A DNA stretch of 64,000 bases from contig SHAK01000004.1 in assembly GCA_004213515.1 (NCBI GenBank), positions 1-64,000 of the forward strand, read 5' to 3'. The notes beneath the pieces were generated by a model. It made no database searches and had not been told where the DNA came from. It saw nothing but the letters and a program-made list of their open reading frames with translations. This DNA is from Limisphaerales bacterium. Its GTDB lineage: Bacteria > Verrucomicrobiota > Verrucomicrobiia > Limisphaerales > UBA1096. How positions within the stretch are numbered: the first letter of the stretch is position 1; every line of letters starts with the position of its first letter. Positions 8,060 through 17,339 of the stretch are shown here, one piece after another. A program made the translations under genes and the position numbers.

Positions 8060-9193
8060 TCAACCAGCGCTAAATGGAGAAATCACTCTTGAATCACCAA
8101 ATCTTTTAGATCTGACTGGTTTTTCACTTCGAGAAAAACGAGCTATACTTAAAAGAACACCGACACAAAAAAGCATAACTACTAGGTTTGTTCCACCGCG
8201 ACTTATGAATGGCAAAGGTAATCCCTTATTAGGCAAAGTACTAGTAACTACTCCAATATTAATAAATGCCTGAAATCCGATCAGCAATGTCAAACCAGAC
8301 CCAAGCAGAAATCCAAAAACATCACTCGACTTTAGTGATATAAAAGCACCACAGATAACAAAAAGCGCAAATCCCACAACAACTGCCATTGTCGCAATTA
8401 ATCCTAATTCCTCGCCAATTACTGAAAAAATAAAATCTGTCTGGTGCTCTGGCACAAAACCGAGTTTTTGCCTTCCATTACCCAAACCCAATCCTGTAGT
8501 CCCCCCTGAACCTAAAGCAATCAAAGATTGCCAAGCCTGATAACCTACACCCTGTTTGGTTCCTTCAGGGTCTAACCAGCTCATAATACGATTAAGACGA
8601 ACGGTATTTTGGGAAAGCAAATATCCTGCTATGGGTATAATTATAATCGCAGGTAATGCCATGTGGCGAATTTTGGTGCCTGCTAAAAAAAGCATTAAAC
8701 CGCAAACCGCTGCCATCAAAGCCACACTCCCCCAATCTGGTTCTATAAAAATTAATCCTAAAAATATGCCTATAACCAAACCGGGCAGAAGTAAACCATA
8801 CTCTAAAGAATGAATTTTGCGTCCTTTCTTCTCACAGTAGTGAGCTAAGGCTATAATCAAGGCAATCTTGGCAAATTCTGATGGCTGAAATGTTGTGCCA
8901 GGCAATTGCAACCAACGACTAGCTCCATTTTTATTTATACCAATCCCAGGAATCAAGACTAACACCAATAAAACAAAAGCCAAAATTAACATCGGCAGTG
9001 AGATCTTTTTTAACAACTGATAATCTAACTGCGCTGCAACAGCACAAATCACTAAACCAATTAAACACCACAAAAGCTGCCCCCCCATAAAAGAGCCTTC
9101 ACGATGAACCATCATTGAACTGTAAAGCATTACCAAGCCCAGGGCTAAAAACGCTGAAACGACAAACACTAAAGTGGTCGAAACATACTTCAT
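8060..9193 (-). CDS. ftsW: Septal peptidoglycan polymerase FtsW (SEDS family)
   Basis: The protein has 377 residues with about ten predicted membrane segments. SEDS hallmarks are present: GASRWLQLPGTTFQPSEFAK, FIEPDWGSVALM, the long extracytoplasmic loop with GTKQGVGYQAWQSLIALGSGG, PEHQTDFIFSVIGEELG, and LPFISRGGTNLV near the end. The Asp and Glu positions of the catalytic region are kept. Position in the dcw cluster, next to the septal transpeptidase gene ftsI, favours FtsW over RodA. It touches murG downstream and follows the LysM gene. Confidence 0.95.
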   Translation of the reverse strand: MKYVSTTLVFVVSAFLALGLVMLYSSMMVHREGSFMGGQLLWCLIGLVICAVAAQLDYQLLKKISLPMLILAFVLLVLVLIPGIGINKNGASRWLQLPGTTFQPSEFAKIALIIALAHYCEKKGRKIHSLEYGLLLPGLVIGIFLGLIFIEPDWGSVALMAAVCGLMLFLAGTKIRHMALPAIIIIPIAGYLLSQNTVRLNRIMSWLDPEGTKQGVGYQAWQSLIALGSGGTTGLGLGNGRQKLGFVPEHQTDFIFSVIGEELGLIATMAVVVGFALFVICGAFISLKSSDVFGFLLGSGLTLLIGFQAFINIGVVTSTLPNKGLPLPFISRGGTNLVVMLFCVGVLLSIARFSRSEKPVRSKRFGDSRVISPFSAG

Positions 9194-9207
9194 TCAAGAT
9201 ATCTCGT

Positions 9208-9966
9208 TTATTCCGAAATTGTTTTTGGAATTATCAACTTTTGCCCAGGACGGATATTAGATGTTTTAAGATTATTTTCATCCCGAATCACCTTAACCGT
9301 TGTTTTGTGATTTTTCGCAATTGTATAAAGGTTATCTCCCGCCTTAACCTCATATGTAATTATACCTTCAAGCAAATCAGGCTCAGCCTTCTGAAGCAAT
9401 GGGGCAGGAATAACCAAAACTTGGCCTATAGCTATTCTATTTGGATCAACTGCCGGGTTAGCGGCTTTCAGTGCTGCAATTGTCACAGAATGCTTACGAG
9501 CGATAGTTGTATAATTATCACCCTTTAAAACTATATATTCTGACTGATCAGATTTAATCGGCACTTCGGTAGAATCTAGAGTTGGCACTGGAACCAAGGG
9601 AACCACCTCAGAAACAAATTGATCACTGCCATTCGGGCTTTGCGTTGTTTTAACAGATGGAACAGGTAAAGGAGGCCCAGAATCCAAACTATTTGTAAGT
9701 TCTGCTATTGGGGGAGAATCCACTATATTTACATTATTTGACTGAGGCACAGCAACATCAACTATGGGTGGTAAATTAGGAATAGAGTTAGTCTTACCGA
9801 CTAAGGGAGGAATAGAATTTTCCTGACGGCAGCCAGAAAACAACAATCCTCCTAGAAAAATAACATGTGCCGCCATGATGATCAGGACCATCTGTAAGCC
9901 GGAACGATTCCTAGAATTTTTTTCAAGCAATGAACTTTTAGGTTGAAGGGGGTTTTGTCTAGACAT
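9208..9966 (-). CDS. Membrane-anchored protein with two LysM domains
   Basis: The protein has 252 residues. A basic N-terminus is followed by a hydrophobic segment (about 25-45) ending in LFSGC, so it is a lipoprotein or a single-pass anchor. A Pro/Ser-rich linker leads to two LysM domains, about residues 144-190 (YIVLKGDNYTTIARKH) and 205-250 (YEVKAGDNLYTIAKNH). LysM binds GlcNAc in peptidoglycan. The gene is inserted between murD and ftsW, which are direct neighbours in E. coli, so a role at the division site is likely (inference from context). No catalytic domain is present. The 93 bases between it and murD hold nothing recognisable. Confidence 0.85.
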   Translation of the reverse strand: MSRQNPLQPKSSLLEKNSRNRSGLQMVLIIMAAHVIFLGGLLFSGCRQENSIPPLVGKTNSIPNLPPIVDVAVPQSNNVNIVDSPPIAELTNSLDSGPPLPVPSVKTTQSPNGSDQFVSEVVPLVPVPTLDSTEVPIKSDQSEYIVLKGDNYTTIARKHSVTIAALKAANPAVDPNRIAIGQVLVIPAPLLQKAEPDLLEGIITYEVKAGDNLYTIAKNHKTTVKVIRDENNLKTSNIRPGQKLIIPKTISE

Positions 9967-10059
9967 GATTAATCAATACTCCTTTGATGTATTTTAAAAT
10001 TGACGCAATTGAAAAAGCGCAAAAGGGAAACACTATATCTTGTGGTTGAAGAAGGTACC

Positions 10060-11502
10060 TCATCGCGACATGACGTTTGATATTTCTGAGGCTGAAAAGG
10101 CCTTACCGGTTGATCTTTCAGAACTTTTGCAACCAGCCAAACGCTCGACAATTTGCCGAAACATCTCACCACGATGTTGATAGCCATTAAAACTACTGGA
10201 ATCCTCACTCGCTGGCGAGAGTAAAATTACGTCTCCATCTTCAGCTATTTCAGATGCCTGCATCACTCCATCTTCCAGCGATTCGATTAAGCGACAAGGC
10301 GTAAAGAGGCTCCATGCAGCCCTTATTCTTTCTCGAGTTTCCCCCATTAAATAAGCCCCTTTGACACGCTGAGACAATAATGGCCCGACATCGTGAAACG
10401 GACTTTTTTTATCTCTTCCTCCAGCAATTAGCCAAATATTAGGATCTCCCAGAAAAGGGACTGACGAAAGAGTTTTTTGCATTGCAGCAAAATTCGTTGA
10501 TCTCGAGTCATTTATAAACCGAACCCCATTAATTTCTGCAACAGTTTCGTATCTATGAGGTAATGGAGTTTGATTTTTAAGGACCGGAACAGATTGCTCT
10601 AATGGTATTTTGAGAACACGGCCAACTGCCAACGCAGCCATAATAATTTCTGCGTTATGAGCACCTTCCAAAAGGCATTCGTTAAAATCAAGTAAAGGAC
10701 CCTCCCATCCCGGAACTCTACTAACAATTAAGCCCCTGTTGAGATAAATATCTGCTCTACGATTACTAGAGCTAAATGTTACAATCTTAGATGGTATTTT
10801 AATACCTAAAGAACGAATTTGAGCTAAGGCCTCACTCTGAACAATCGCCCAATCAAATGATTGCTGGTTAGAAAACATTCGAGATTTTGCATTAATATAT
10901 TTAACCATTCCTCCATAGTGATCTTGATGATCAGGATCAATATTCATCAAAACACCTACGGTGGGTTGAAAAAATTGTGTCAATTCAAGCTGAAAAGAAT
11001 TAACCGCCAAAGTTAAATAATCAAAATCCTTAGAATATGAAACAGAATCACAAACAGGACAATCAACTTTTCCAGCCAATTCTGTTTCACGTTGAGAAGC
11101 AATTAGCAATTGCTCTATTAATTTCGCAGCTGATGTTTTTCCATTAGTTCCAGTAACTGCAATGTTTAGACATCTTAGTTGCTGATAACCTAATTCCAGT
11201 TCACCGATCACCGGAATATTAATCTTTTTTAAAGCGGATAACCATTTAGATTCTCGCACCCCTCCTACACTTACAACGCTTAAATCTAACTCAGACAATA
11301 ACTTTACATTCGGTCTATCCAAACCCAAATGTACTTCCACACCTAGTTTCACTAAAAGATCAGTTTCTTTTTTTAAAAATTCAGAATTATCCGAATCAAC
11401 AGCAACAACACTTGCTCCACTATTCCTAAGTAAACGACAGGCAGACCTTCCTCTTGCTCCGAGGCCAATCAATAAAACTCTTTTCCCTTCTAAGTTAAAC
11501 AT
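10060..11502 (-). CDS. murD: UDP-N-acetylmuramoyl-L-alanine:D-glutamate ligase MurD
   Basis: The protein has 480 residues. It adds D-Glu to UDP-MurNAc-L-Ala. The N-terminal Rossmann domain starts VLLIGLGARGRSA. The ATP loop is AVTGTNGKTSAAKL near residue 113. NIDPDHQDHYG and FINDSRSTNFAAM are the usual Mur-ligase central and C-terminal motifs. The ATG at 11502 overlaps the mraY stop by one base. The C-terminus has a tail of about 30 residues beyond the usual end. Confidence 0.95.
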   Translation of the reverse strand: MFNLEGKRVLLIGLGARGRSACRLLRNSGASVVAVDSDNSEFLKKETDLLVKLGVEVHLGLDRPNVKLLSELDLSVVSVGGVRESKWLSALKKINIPVIGELELGYQQLRCLNIAVTGTNGKTSAAKLIEQLLIASQRETELAGKVDCPVCDSVSYSKDFDYLTLAVNSFQLELTQFFQPTVGVLMNIDPDHQDHYGGMVKYINAKSRMFSNQQSFDWAIVQSEALAQIRSLGIKIPSKIVTFSSSNRRADIYLNRGLIVSRVPGWEGPLLDFNECLLEGAHNAEIIMAALAVGRVLKIPLEQSVPVLKNQTPLPHRYETVAEINGVRFINDSRSTNFAAMQKTLSSVPFLGDPNIWLIAGGRDKKSPFHDVGPLLSQRVKGAYLMGETRERIRAAWSLFTPCRLIESLEDGVMQASEIAEDGDVILLSPASEDSSSFNGYQHRGEMFRQIVERLAGCKSSERSTGKAFSASEISNVMSR

Positions 11503-12659
11503 TAGCGTAATTTTAGAGTACTTAATGCAAATACAGCAAATAAGATTCCTAGTATATAAAATCGGGCTACTACTTGTGATTCATGCCAACCCTTCTTCTC
11601 AAAATGATGATGAAGTGGAGCCATTAAAAAAATTCTTTTACCCTCTCCGTATTTCCTTCGCGTATACTTAAACCAACCTGTTTGGACTATAACAGAAATC
11701 GCTTCTATCACAAAAACTCCTCCCGCAATAACTAAAACGAATGGCTGGTGAATTAATACTGCAACAACACCTAAAGAACCTCCTAGAGCAAGCGAACCTG
11801 TATCCCCCATAAAAACTTGAGCTGGATGGCAATTAAACCAAAGAAAACCAAGTCCGGAACCAATCATTGCAGCACAAAAGACTGTCAATTCACCAGCCCC
11901 TTCTACATAAGGAACCCTTAAATATTCTGCTATAACTACATTTCCTGCAATATACGTTAAAATAATGAAAACAAATGCAACAATTAAAGTACAACCAATT
12001 GCAAGACCGTCTAGTCCATCGGTCAAATTTACCGCATTTGAACTACCAACAATTGCTAAAATTGTAATTAATATTCCAACTAATCCAGCACCTTTAAAAG
12101 TAATTCCTTCGCTATAAAACGGAATCATAAGCTTACTTATCAAATGACTCATTGACTGATGATTCCAAAGATAAAAACCAATAAAAACTCCTAATCCTAG
12201 TTGGATTAATAATTTAGCTCTTGATTTTAAGCCGGCCATGTCTTGCTTGGAAACTTTGATCCAGTCATCGTAAAAACCTAAAGTCGCTAGGACAATTACC
12301 GACATCAGTGTAAGGGCTAGAAACTCATTCCAACGAGCCCAGAGCAGCACAGTTAAATCAAGTGCAATTACAATCATTATACCCCCCATGGAAGGAGTAC
12401 CTTTTTTACTTAAAATGCGAGCATTTAAACCACCTGCTACCTCCGCCTTGTCTTCATATTCCTGACTAAACTTTAACCGTTTCAAAAGGTTAATAATTTT
12501 TGGCCCAAGCAACCAACAAATCAGCAAAGCCGTTATTGAAGCCCCGGCAGCTCTAAATGTTATGTACTGAAATACTCGAAGAAAGGAGAGCCAGTCTCCC
12601 CATTCTGAATAGCCATTATCGACTAAGCTTTGAGGTAGTTGACTTAAGTAATAAAACAT
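11502..12659 (-). CDS. mraY: Phospho-N-acetylmuramoyl-pentapeptide transferase MraY
   Basis: The protein has 385 residues and ten membrane segments. It moves phospho-MurNAc-pentapeptide to undecaprenyl phosphate, giving lipid I. Active-site motifs are GFYDDWIK, NAVNLTDGLDGLA, VFMGDTGSLALGG and APLHHHFEKKGWHE (the HHH motif). KKGTPSMGG is near residue 85. The size is slightly above E. coli MraY (360) because of a longer N-terminus. It lies 13 bases after murF. Confidence 0.97.
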   Translation of the reverse strand: MFYYLSQLPQSLVDNGYSEWGDWLSFLRVFQYITFRAAGASITALLICWLLGPKIINLLKRLKFSQEYEDKAEVAGGLNARILSKKGTPSMGGIMIVIALDLTVLLWARWNEFLALTLMSVIVLATLGFYDDWIKVSKQDMAGLKSRAKLLIQLGLGVFIGFYLWNHQSMSHLISKLMIPFYSEGITFKGAGLVGILITILAIVGSSNAVNLTDGLDGLAIGCTLIVAFVFIILTYIAGNVVIAEYLRVPYVEGAGELTVFCAAMIGSGLGFLWFNCHPAQVFMGDTGSLALGGSLGVVAVLIHQPFVLVIAGGVFVIEAISVIVQTGWFKYTRRKYGEGKRIFLMAPLHHHFEKKGWHESQVVARFYILGILFAVFALSTLKLR

Positions 12660-12672
12660 TTTCTTACTATAT

Positions 12673-14055
12673 TCAAAGTGCTCGACTAATCTCTTTCATT
12701 ACTTGTTCAAGTCTTGATGAACGACTTCCCTTAATAAGCACTAGATCTCCAGGTTTGAGTTTAGATGCCAAGGCTTTGCCAGCTAGTATTGGATCTTCGA
12801 ATTCTGCTACATTTGCCAATCCATTATTTTGCGCTGCACGAACCATAACATTAGCCCAATTTCCAACTGCAATTAAGCCGTTCAGGCCGAGCTTGGCCGC
12901 CAGTAAACCTGCTTCGATATGAGCATTTTCGCTAGCTTCTCCAAGCTCGGCCATATCACCGAGAACAGCAATGACCTTGCCTTTAACCGGAAACGTCTTG
13001 AGCGTTTCCAAAGCCGCCTGAAGGGAGTCAGGGTTAGAGTTGTAGGCATCGTTGATTACTGAGACACCACCATGTGTCTGCAGCTCCATTCTCATAGACG
13101 CTGCCCGACAATCTTCTAGGCCATGAAGCAGTTCCTCCTGGCTCAAGCCCATCTCAACTGCAACCGCAATAGCAAGAGCAGCATTTTGGGCATTATGACG
13201 TCCTAATAGATTGACACGATAAACCCCGTTCCAATCTCCCTTCGGCGAAATTAATTCAAAAATAGTCTCATTATTGCTTGTATCTATCCTTGATATAATC
13301 CAGTCAGATTGACTTGATTCTCCAACAGTAATAATTTTAGAACAACACCGTTCACGCAACTTTTCCAAACCTTCAATATCACCATTAACAAATAAACAAC
13401 CATCTTCTGGTAATGATTCAGCCAAGAAACCTTCTTCAAGAAGAACCCCCTCTAATCCTCCAAAAAATTCCAAATGCTCTCTACCAATACTAGTTATCAC
13501 ACCAAACCTTGGACGGGCTATCGAAAGCAGTGATTCCATCTCTCCTGGATGATTAGTGCCAATCTCTACAATCGCAACTTGATGATCTCCACGAAGGCGA
13601 AGAAGAGTCAACGGAACACCTATTTGATTATTGAAACTTGCTTCACTGCTAAGTGTTCTGAAACGTCTTGAAAGTATTTTTGCAAGAATTTCCTTTGTAG
13701 TGGTTTTCCCATTTGACCCCCCAACAGCTATTAAAGGAACATCAAAGTCGCGACGATAATAAGATGCTAATAAACCCAATGCTTTACGTGTTTCTAACAC
13801 CTCAACTTTAGCACCAACAACTTCTCTATTTACTTTAGAATCATTGACTAATGCGGCTACAGCTCCTTGGTCGAAAGCATGTTTAGTATAGTCGTGACCG
13901 TTAAACTTCTCTCCTTCTATAGCTACAAATAGATCACCAGGTTTAGCCAACCGAGAATCAATGCAAACTCGGTGAACAAATGTTTTATAATTTCCAGATA
14001 CAAGTCTCCCTTGGCAGCCTTCTTCGACAAATTCAAGCGTTCGAGGATCCATCAT
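12673..14055 (-). CDS. murF: UDP-N-acetylmuramoyl-tripeptide:D-Ala-D-Ala ligase MurF
   Basis: The protein has 460 residues. It adds D-Ala-D-Ala (the product of Ddl, encoded nearby) to the UDP-MurNAc tripeptide. Motifs are CIDSRLAKPGDLFVAIEGEKFNGH in the N-terminal substrate domain, GGSNGKTTTKE as P-loop, EIGTNHPGEM, and VINDAYNSNPDSLQAAL. Its start overlaps the end of ftsI by four bases. In most dcw clusters murE stands between ftsI and murF. Here it does not. Confidence 0.96.
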   Translation of the reverse strand: MMDPRTLEFVEEGCQGRLVSGNYKTFVHRVCIDSRLAKPGDLFVAIEGEKFNGHDYTKHAFDQGAVAALVNDSKVNREVVGAKVEVLETRKALGLLASYYRRDFDVPLIAVGGSNGKTTTKEILAKILSRRFRTLSSEASFNNQIGVPLTLLRLRGDHQVAIVEIGTNHPGEMESLLSIARPRFGVITSIGREHLEFFGGLEGVLLEEGFLAESLPEDGCLFVNGDIEGLEKLRERCCSKIITVGESSQSDWIISRIDTSNNETIFELISPKGDWNGVYRVNLLGRHNAQNAALAIAVAVEMGLSQEELLHGLEDCRAASMRMELQTHGGVSVINDAYNSNPDSLQAALETLKTFPVKGKVIAVLGDMAELGEASENAHIEAGLLAAKLGLNGLIAVGNWANVMVRAAQNNGLANVAEFEDPILAGKALASKLKPGDLVLIKGSRSSRLEQVMKEISRAL

Positions 14056-15941
14056 CTTAACACTAAATTCTCCTTTAAATTTATCGAATTTTTTTGTAGC
14101 CCTGATGTCTCAACACCAAGATAATTAGCAGATTTTTCAGCAATCTCTTTGAACGCAGGCCCTGCAACAAGTCCACCATAGTAACCATTTTGTGGTTCAT
14201 CTACAAATACTCCAATACATAATTCCGGCTTTCGAGCAGGAAGAAAACCTATAAAAGATGAATAATATTTCCCCGGGTCATAACCACGCCTTACCTTAGA
14301 TACTTTTTGAGCTGTACCCGTCTTTCCTGCAACAACATAGTCTTCAAGCCAAGCCTGTTTAGCCGTACCATTTGGAGACACTACAGTAATTAAAGCTTCA
14401 ACCATTTGCTTAGCAGCCTCGTCTCGAATTGCTTCACGAACGACTGAATTTGGATAGTCAACTACCACATTCCCATCACGATCTGTTAATTTGTCGACAA
14501 GCATGGGTCTCATTAGGCTACCTCCATTTGCTACAGCGCTCATTGCCAATACCAGCTGAATAGGAGTAGCTGCAATTTCATGTCCCATGGGAACTCGTGA
14601 AATTGAAAGCTTATTCCATTTTCCTATCGGATGAAGGATTCCAGCGACTTCACCTGGAAGTGATACTCCTGTTTTCACACCAAATCCAAGCTGTGAGATA
14701 TAACGGTGTAATCGATGCGCTCCAAGCCTCATCGCAACTTTAGCAGTACCAATATTTGAAGATTTAGTTATAATCTCTTCAACAGATAATTCACTATAAG
14801 CATGATGATCATTTAACACTTTTCCCGCAAAATAAAATTTACCATTTTCACAGTTAAAACGATCAGATAATCTGACTACTCTTTCATTAAGAGCCCCAGA
14901 TACCGCAACAATTTTAAAAGTTGATCCAGGCTCAAACATATCTGTAACAACACGATTTCGACGATTGGCAGCCGTAGAATCACCCGGTTTGTTAGGATCA
15001 AAAGTAGGACGGTTAGATAAAGCTAGGATTTCTCCTGTCTTAGGTCTCATTACTACAACACACGCACTCACAGGAGTATGCTTTAAACAAAGCTTTTCTA
15101 GTGCTTTTTCAGCAATATATTGTATGTTCGCATCGATAGTGAGAACTATATTCATACCATCTCTTGGTTTGATATCATACTCTCGAAAAGCTACCACTTC
15201 ACGTCGGCCTCTATCAGTCTCGGTTTCACGCCAACCGCGGACACCCTCTAATACAGAGTCTAAAGCCATTTCAATTCCATGCTTTCCTTCAAGCCCCTCA
15301 ACCGGAACTTTCGAACTTCCAGAATCACGGACACCCACAAATCCAAGAACATGGGCTCCCAAATTTCCACTCGGATAAACACGCAGCTGTGAATCAACTT
15401 TCTCTGTAAAAATAGAGCGATATTTGAGATTATAGTAATTAAGGCGTTTCTTACGAGGTAGCGACTTTATATCAAATCCAAATTCCAATTGAGCTAAAGC
15501 ATTAGTTATCTTTTGCCAGTCTTCCAATAAGACCTTACGCTTAAGGATAACGTGCCGATCATCGCGTTCATTTCCTAAAGAATCCAAATACACTCTTCGC
15601 TCCATTCGCTCAGCCAGCTTAGTCACATCTATACCAAGAATTGGAGCAATAGTACGGGCTACCAAAAGTTGATTAGTCCCGATTAATGAAGGATCCGCAC
15701 AAACCGTTTTGGCTATACGACTTGTCGCCAAAACAGTACCTCGTGTATCCAATATATTTCCGCGCCGAGATGCATGAATTACTTTACGGCTGGTATTATC
15801 TTCCGCATGCGCTGCATGTTTTTCATGCTGAAAAACTTGAATATCAACCAATCTCACCCCTAGTCCCACATAAGCAGCAGTTATTAGTGAAACTAAAAAT
15901 ATCACTCTTCCTCGGTGAGTATTGGATATTATATTTACCAC
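14052..15941 (-). CDS. ftsI: Septal class B penicillin-binding protein FtsI (PBP3)
   Basis: The protein has 629 residues. One membrane segment (about 12-32) is followed by the class B dimerisation domain, with ASRRGNILDTRG at 57-68. The transpeptidase domain has SxxK as STFK (340-343), SxN as SSN (394-396) and KTG (540-542), so all catalytic motifs are intact. There is no PASTA domain. FtsI cross-links septal peptidoglycan with FtsW. The start is GTG at 15941 with no clear Shine-Dalgarno sequence. The ftsL-like gene ends 19 bases upstream. Confidence 0.95.
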   Translation of the reverse strand: MVNIISNTHRGRVIFLVSLITAAYVGLGVRLVDIQVFQHEKHAAHAEDNTSRKVIHASRRGNILDTRGTVLATSRIAKTVCADPSLIGTNQLLVARTIAPILGIDVTKLAERMERRVYLDSLGNERDDRHVILKRKVLLEDWQKITNALAQLEFGFDIKSLPRKKRLNYYNLKYRSIFTEKVDSQLRVYPSGNLGAHVLGFVGVRDSGSSKVPVEGLEGKHGIEMALDSVLEGVRGWRETETDRGRREVVAFREYDIKPRDGMNIVLTIDANIQYIAEKALEKLCLKHTPVSACVVVMRPKTGEILALSNRPTFDPNKPGDSTAANRRNRVVTDMFEPGSTFKIVAVSGALNERVVRLSDRFNCENGKFYFAGKVLNDHHAYSELSVEEIITKSSNIGTAKVAMRLGAHRLHRYISQLGFGVKTGVSLPGEVAGILHPIGKWNKLSISRVPMGHEIAATPIQLVLAMSAVANGGSLMRPMLVDKLTDRDGNVVVDYPNSVVREAIRDEAAKQMVEALITVVSPNGTAKQAWLEDYVVAGKTGTAQKVSKVRRGYDPGKYYSSFIGFLPARKPELCIGVFVDEPQNGYYGGLVAGPAFKEIAEKSANYLGVETSGLQKNSINLKENLVLR

Positions 15942-15960
15942 AATTAGTTAATTAACAGCT

Positions 15961-16368
15961 TCATTTTCCTCTCCTTTGACTGCCCCAAATTGGCGTCTGC
16001 TTTACCGTACGGTATTCCCCAACTTCGCTTCGCTCCAGCTCCTTGACTTCTGGAGTTAAATCCGAAAGTTTCAATACTTGTTCAGGTGTAGGCATCATTA
16101 AACCAAGCCCAAGCTTATTAACTCTTTCATAAAGTTTCTGAGTCGAGCGCATCTCTGCTCGCATCTGAGACCAACGCTCATTCTCGCCTTTTAATAGCTC
16201 AAGTCGCACTTCCTTTTTATTTAGTAAAATACCAATTTGGTGGATCTGTGACTTTTGCCAGACATAGCCCATTGCTAGACCTCCTAATACAACACAAAAA
16301 GATAATGCTTTAACCCATGATCCAATACTTAATTGGGCTTCTTTACGCTTACGGTTCCTAGCTGCCAT
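15961..16368 (-). CDS. ftsL: FtsL-like small bitopic division protein
   Basis: The protein has 135 residues. It has a basic cytoplasmic tail (KRKEAQ), one membrane segment at about 18-38 and a heptad-like helical stretch at about 45-85, followed by a polar tail. FtsL proteins have little sequence conservation, so the call rests on size, topology and location between rsmH (5 bases upstream) and ftsI. It would form a coiled coil with FtsB and FtsQ in the periplasm. The C-terminal extension of about 40 residues is longer than in E. coli FtsL. Confidence 0.75.
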   Translation of the reverse strand: MAARNRKRKEAQLSIGSWVKALSFCVVLGGLAMGYVWQKSQIHQIGILLNKKEVRLELLKGENERWSQMRAEMRSTQKLYERVNKLGLGLMMPTPEQVLKLSDLTPEVKELERSEVGEYRTVKQTPIWGSQRRGK

Positions 16369-16373
16369 GAGTC

Positions 16374-17303
16374 TTAAATTTTTTCTATAACACGTAACTG
16401 AGCACTTCGGCTTCTGTAATTCTTCTTTATCTCAAGCTCGGTTGGTTTAATCGCCTTACGCCTTATCTCTTTAGCCAAAGGTTTTCGAGGCTCTCGCCAC
16501 TCAGGTAAATCAATTTCACCTCTCAAAGTATAAGGACTGGCCAAACGTCGATTAAACTGCTTAACCAGACGATCCTCACCAGAATGAAAAGTTATCACCG
16601 CCAAACGACCACCCGGCTTTAAGACTGACCAACAAGACTCAAGCCCAAGTTCTATCTGGATTAGTTCATCATTCACAGCCATCCGAAGCGCCTGAAAAAC
16701 AGCTGTTGCAGGATGAGTCCTAGCACCTCTCCTTGGACAGGCGAGCTCCACAACTTGAGCTAACTGTTCAGTAGTTTCTAGTCGCTGCATTTCTCGCTGC
16801 TCAACAATTGAGCGAGCAATACGATGCGACCTTCTTTCTCCTCCCAATTTCCAAAAAATTTCAGCTAATTCATTTTGATCTAATTCGTTAACTAACTTTT
16901 CCGCAGTAATTGGCTGACGTCGATCCATACGCATGTCAAGTGGACCATTTGATTGAAAACTGAAACCCCGAACCCCCTCTTGGAGCTGAGGCGAACTCAC
17001 ACCTAAATCCAATAAAACTCCATCGCATTTTCGATTTTTCAGATGATTGGCTATGCTTGAAAACGCTTCGTGATGCAATTCCAAACGAGGACCATAATGA
17101 GCTAATCGCTTGGCCGAAGCCTTTAATGCCCAATCGTCTCGATCGAATGCCACCAAACACCCGTCGGGCGAACAAGCTTTTAGAATTGCCTCCGCATGCC
17201 CACCTCCCCCAACCGTTCCATCCACGTACAAACCACCAGCTACAGGCTGAAGCGCTGCCAAAACTTCTTCCAACAAGACGGGTTCGTGAATAAAACTGAT
17301 CAC
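16374..17303 (-). CDS. rsmH: 16S rRNA (cytosine(1402)-N(4))-methyltransferase RsmH
   Basis: The protein has 309 residues. It is a SAM-dependent methyltransferase (MraW) acting on C1402 of 16S rRNA. It starts with the family sequence HEPVLLEEVL, then VDGTVGGGGHAEAIL (SAM loop). DGVLLDLGVSSPQL, GPLDMRMD and the C-terminal FHSGEDRLVKQF follow. The only usable start is GTG at 17303, because an in-frame TGA lies two codons upstream. A GAAAGG sequence abuts the GTG, unusually close for a Shine-Dalgarno. The gene is third in the dcw cluster. Confidence 0.96.
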   Translation of the reverse strand: MISFIHEPVLLEEVLAALQPVAGGLYVDGTVGGGGHAEAILKACSPDGCLVAFDRDDWALKASAKRLAHYGPRLELHHEAFSSIANHLKNRKCDGVLLDLGVSSPQLQEGVRGFSFQSNGPLDMRMDRRQPITAEKLVNELDQNELAEIFWKLGGERRSHRIARSIVEQREMQRLETTEQLAQVVELACPRRGARTHPATAVFQALRMAVNDELIQIELGLESCWSVLKPGGRLAVITFHSGEDRLVKQFNRRLASPYTLRGEIDLPEWREPRKPLAKEIRRKAIKPTELEIKKNYRSRSAQLRVIEKI

Positions 17304-17339
17304 CTTTCATTATGAATACCAAGCACTTTAATCATGCTT

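Noticed and set aside
9969-10208. ORF of 79 codons overlapping the end of murD in another frame
   Set aside because: murD is well supported across this region by family motifs; the alternate frame has no recognisable domain.
15686-15955. Plus-strand ORF of 89 codons opposite ftsI
   Set aside because: It lies wholly within the strongly supported ftsI gene on the other strand and has no recognisable domain. Similar antisense frames in the cluster were treated the same way.
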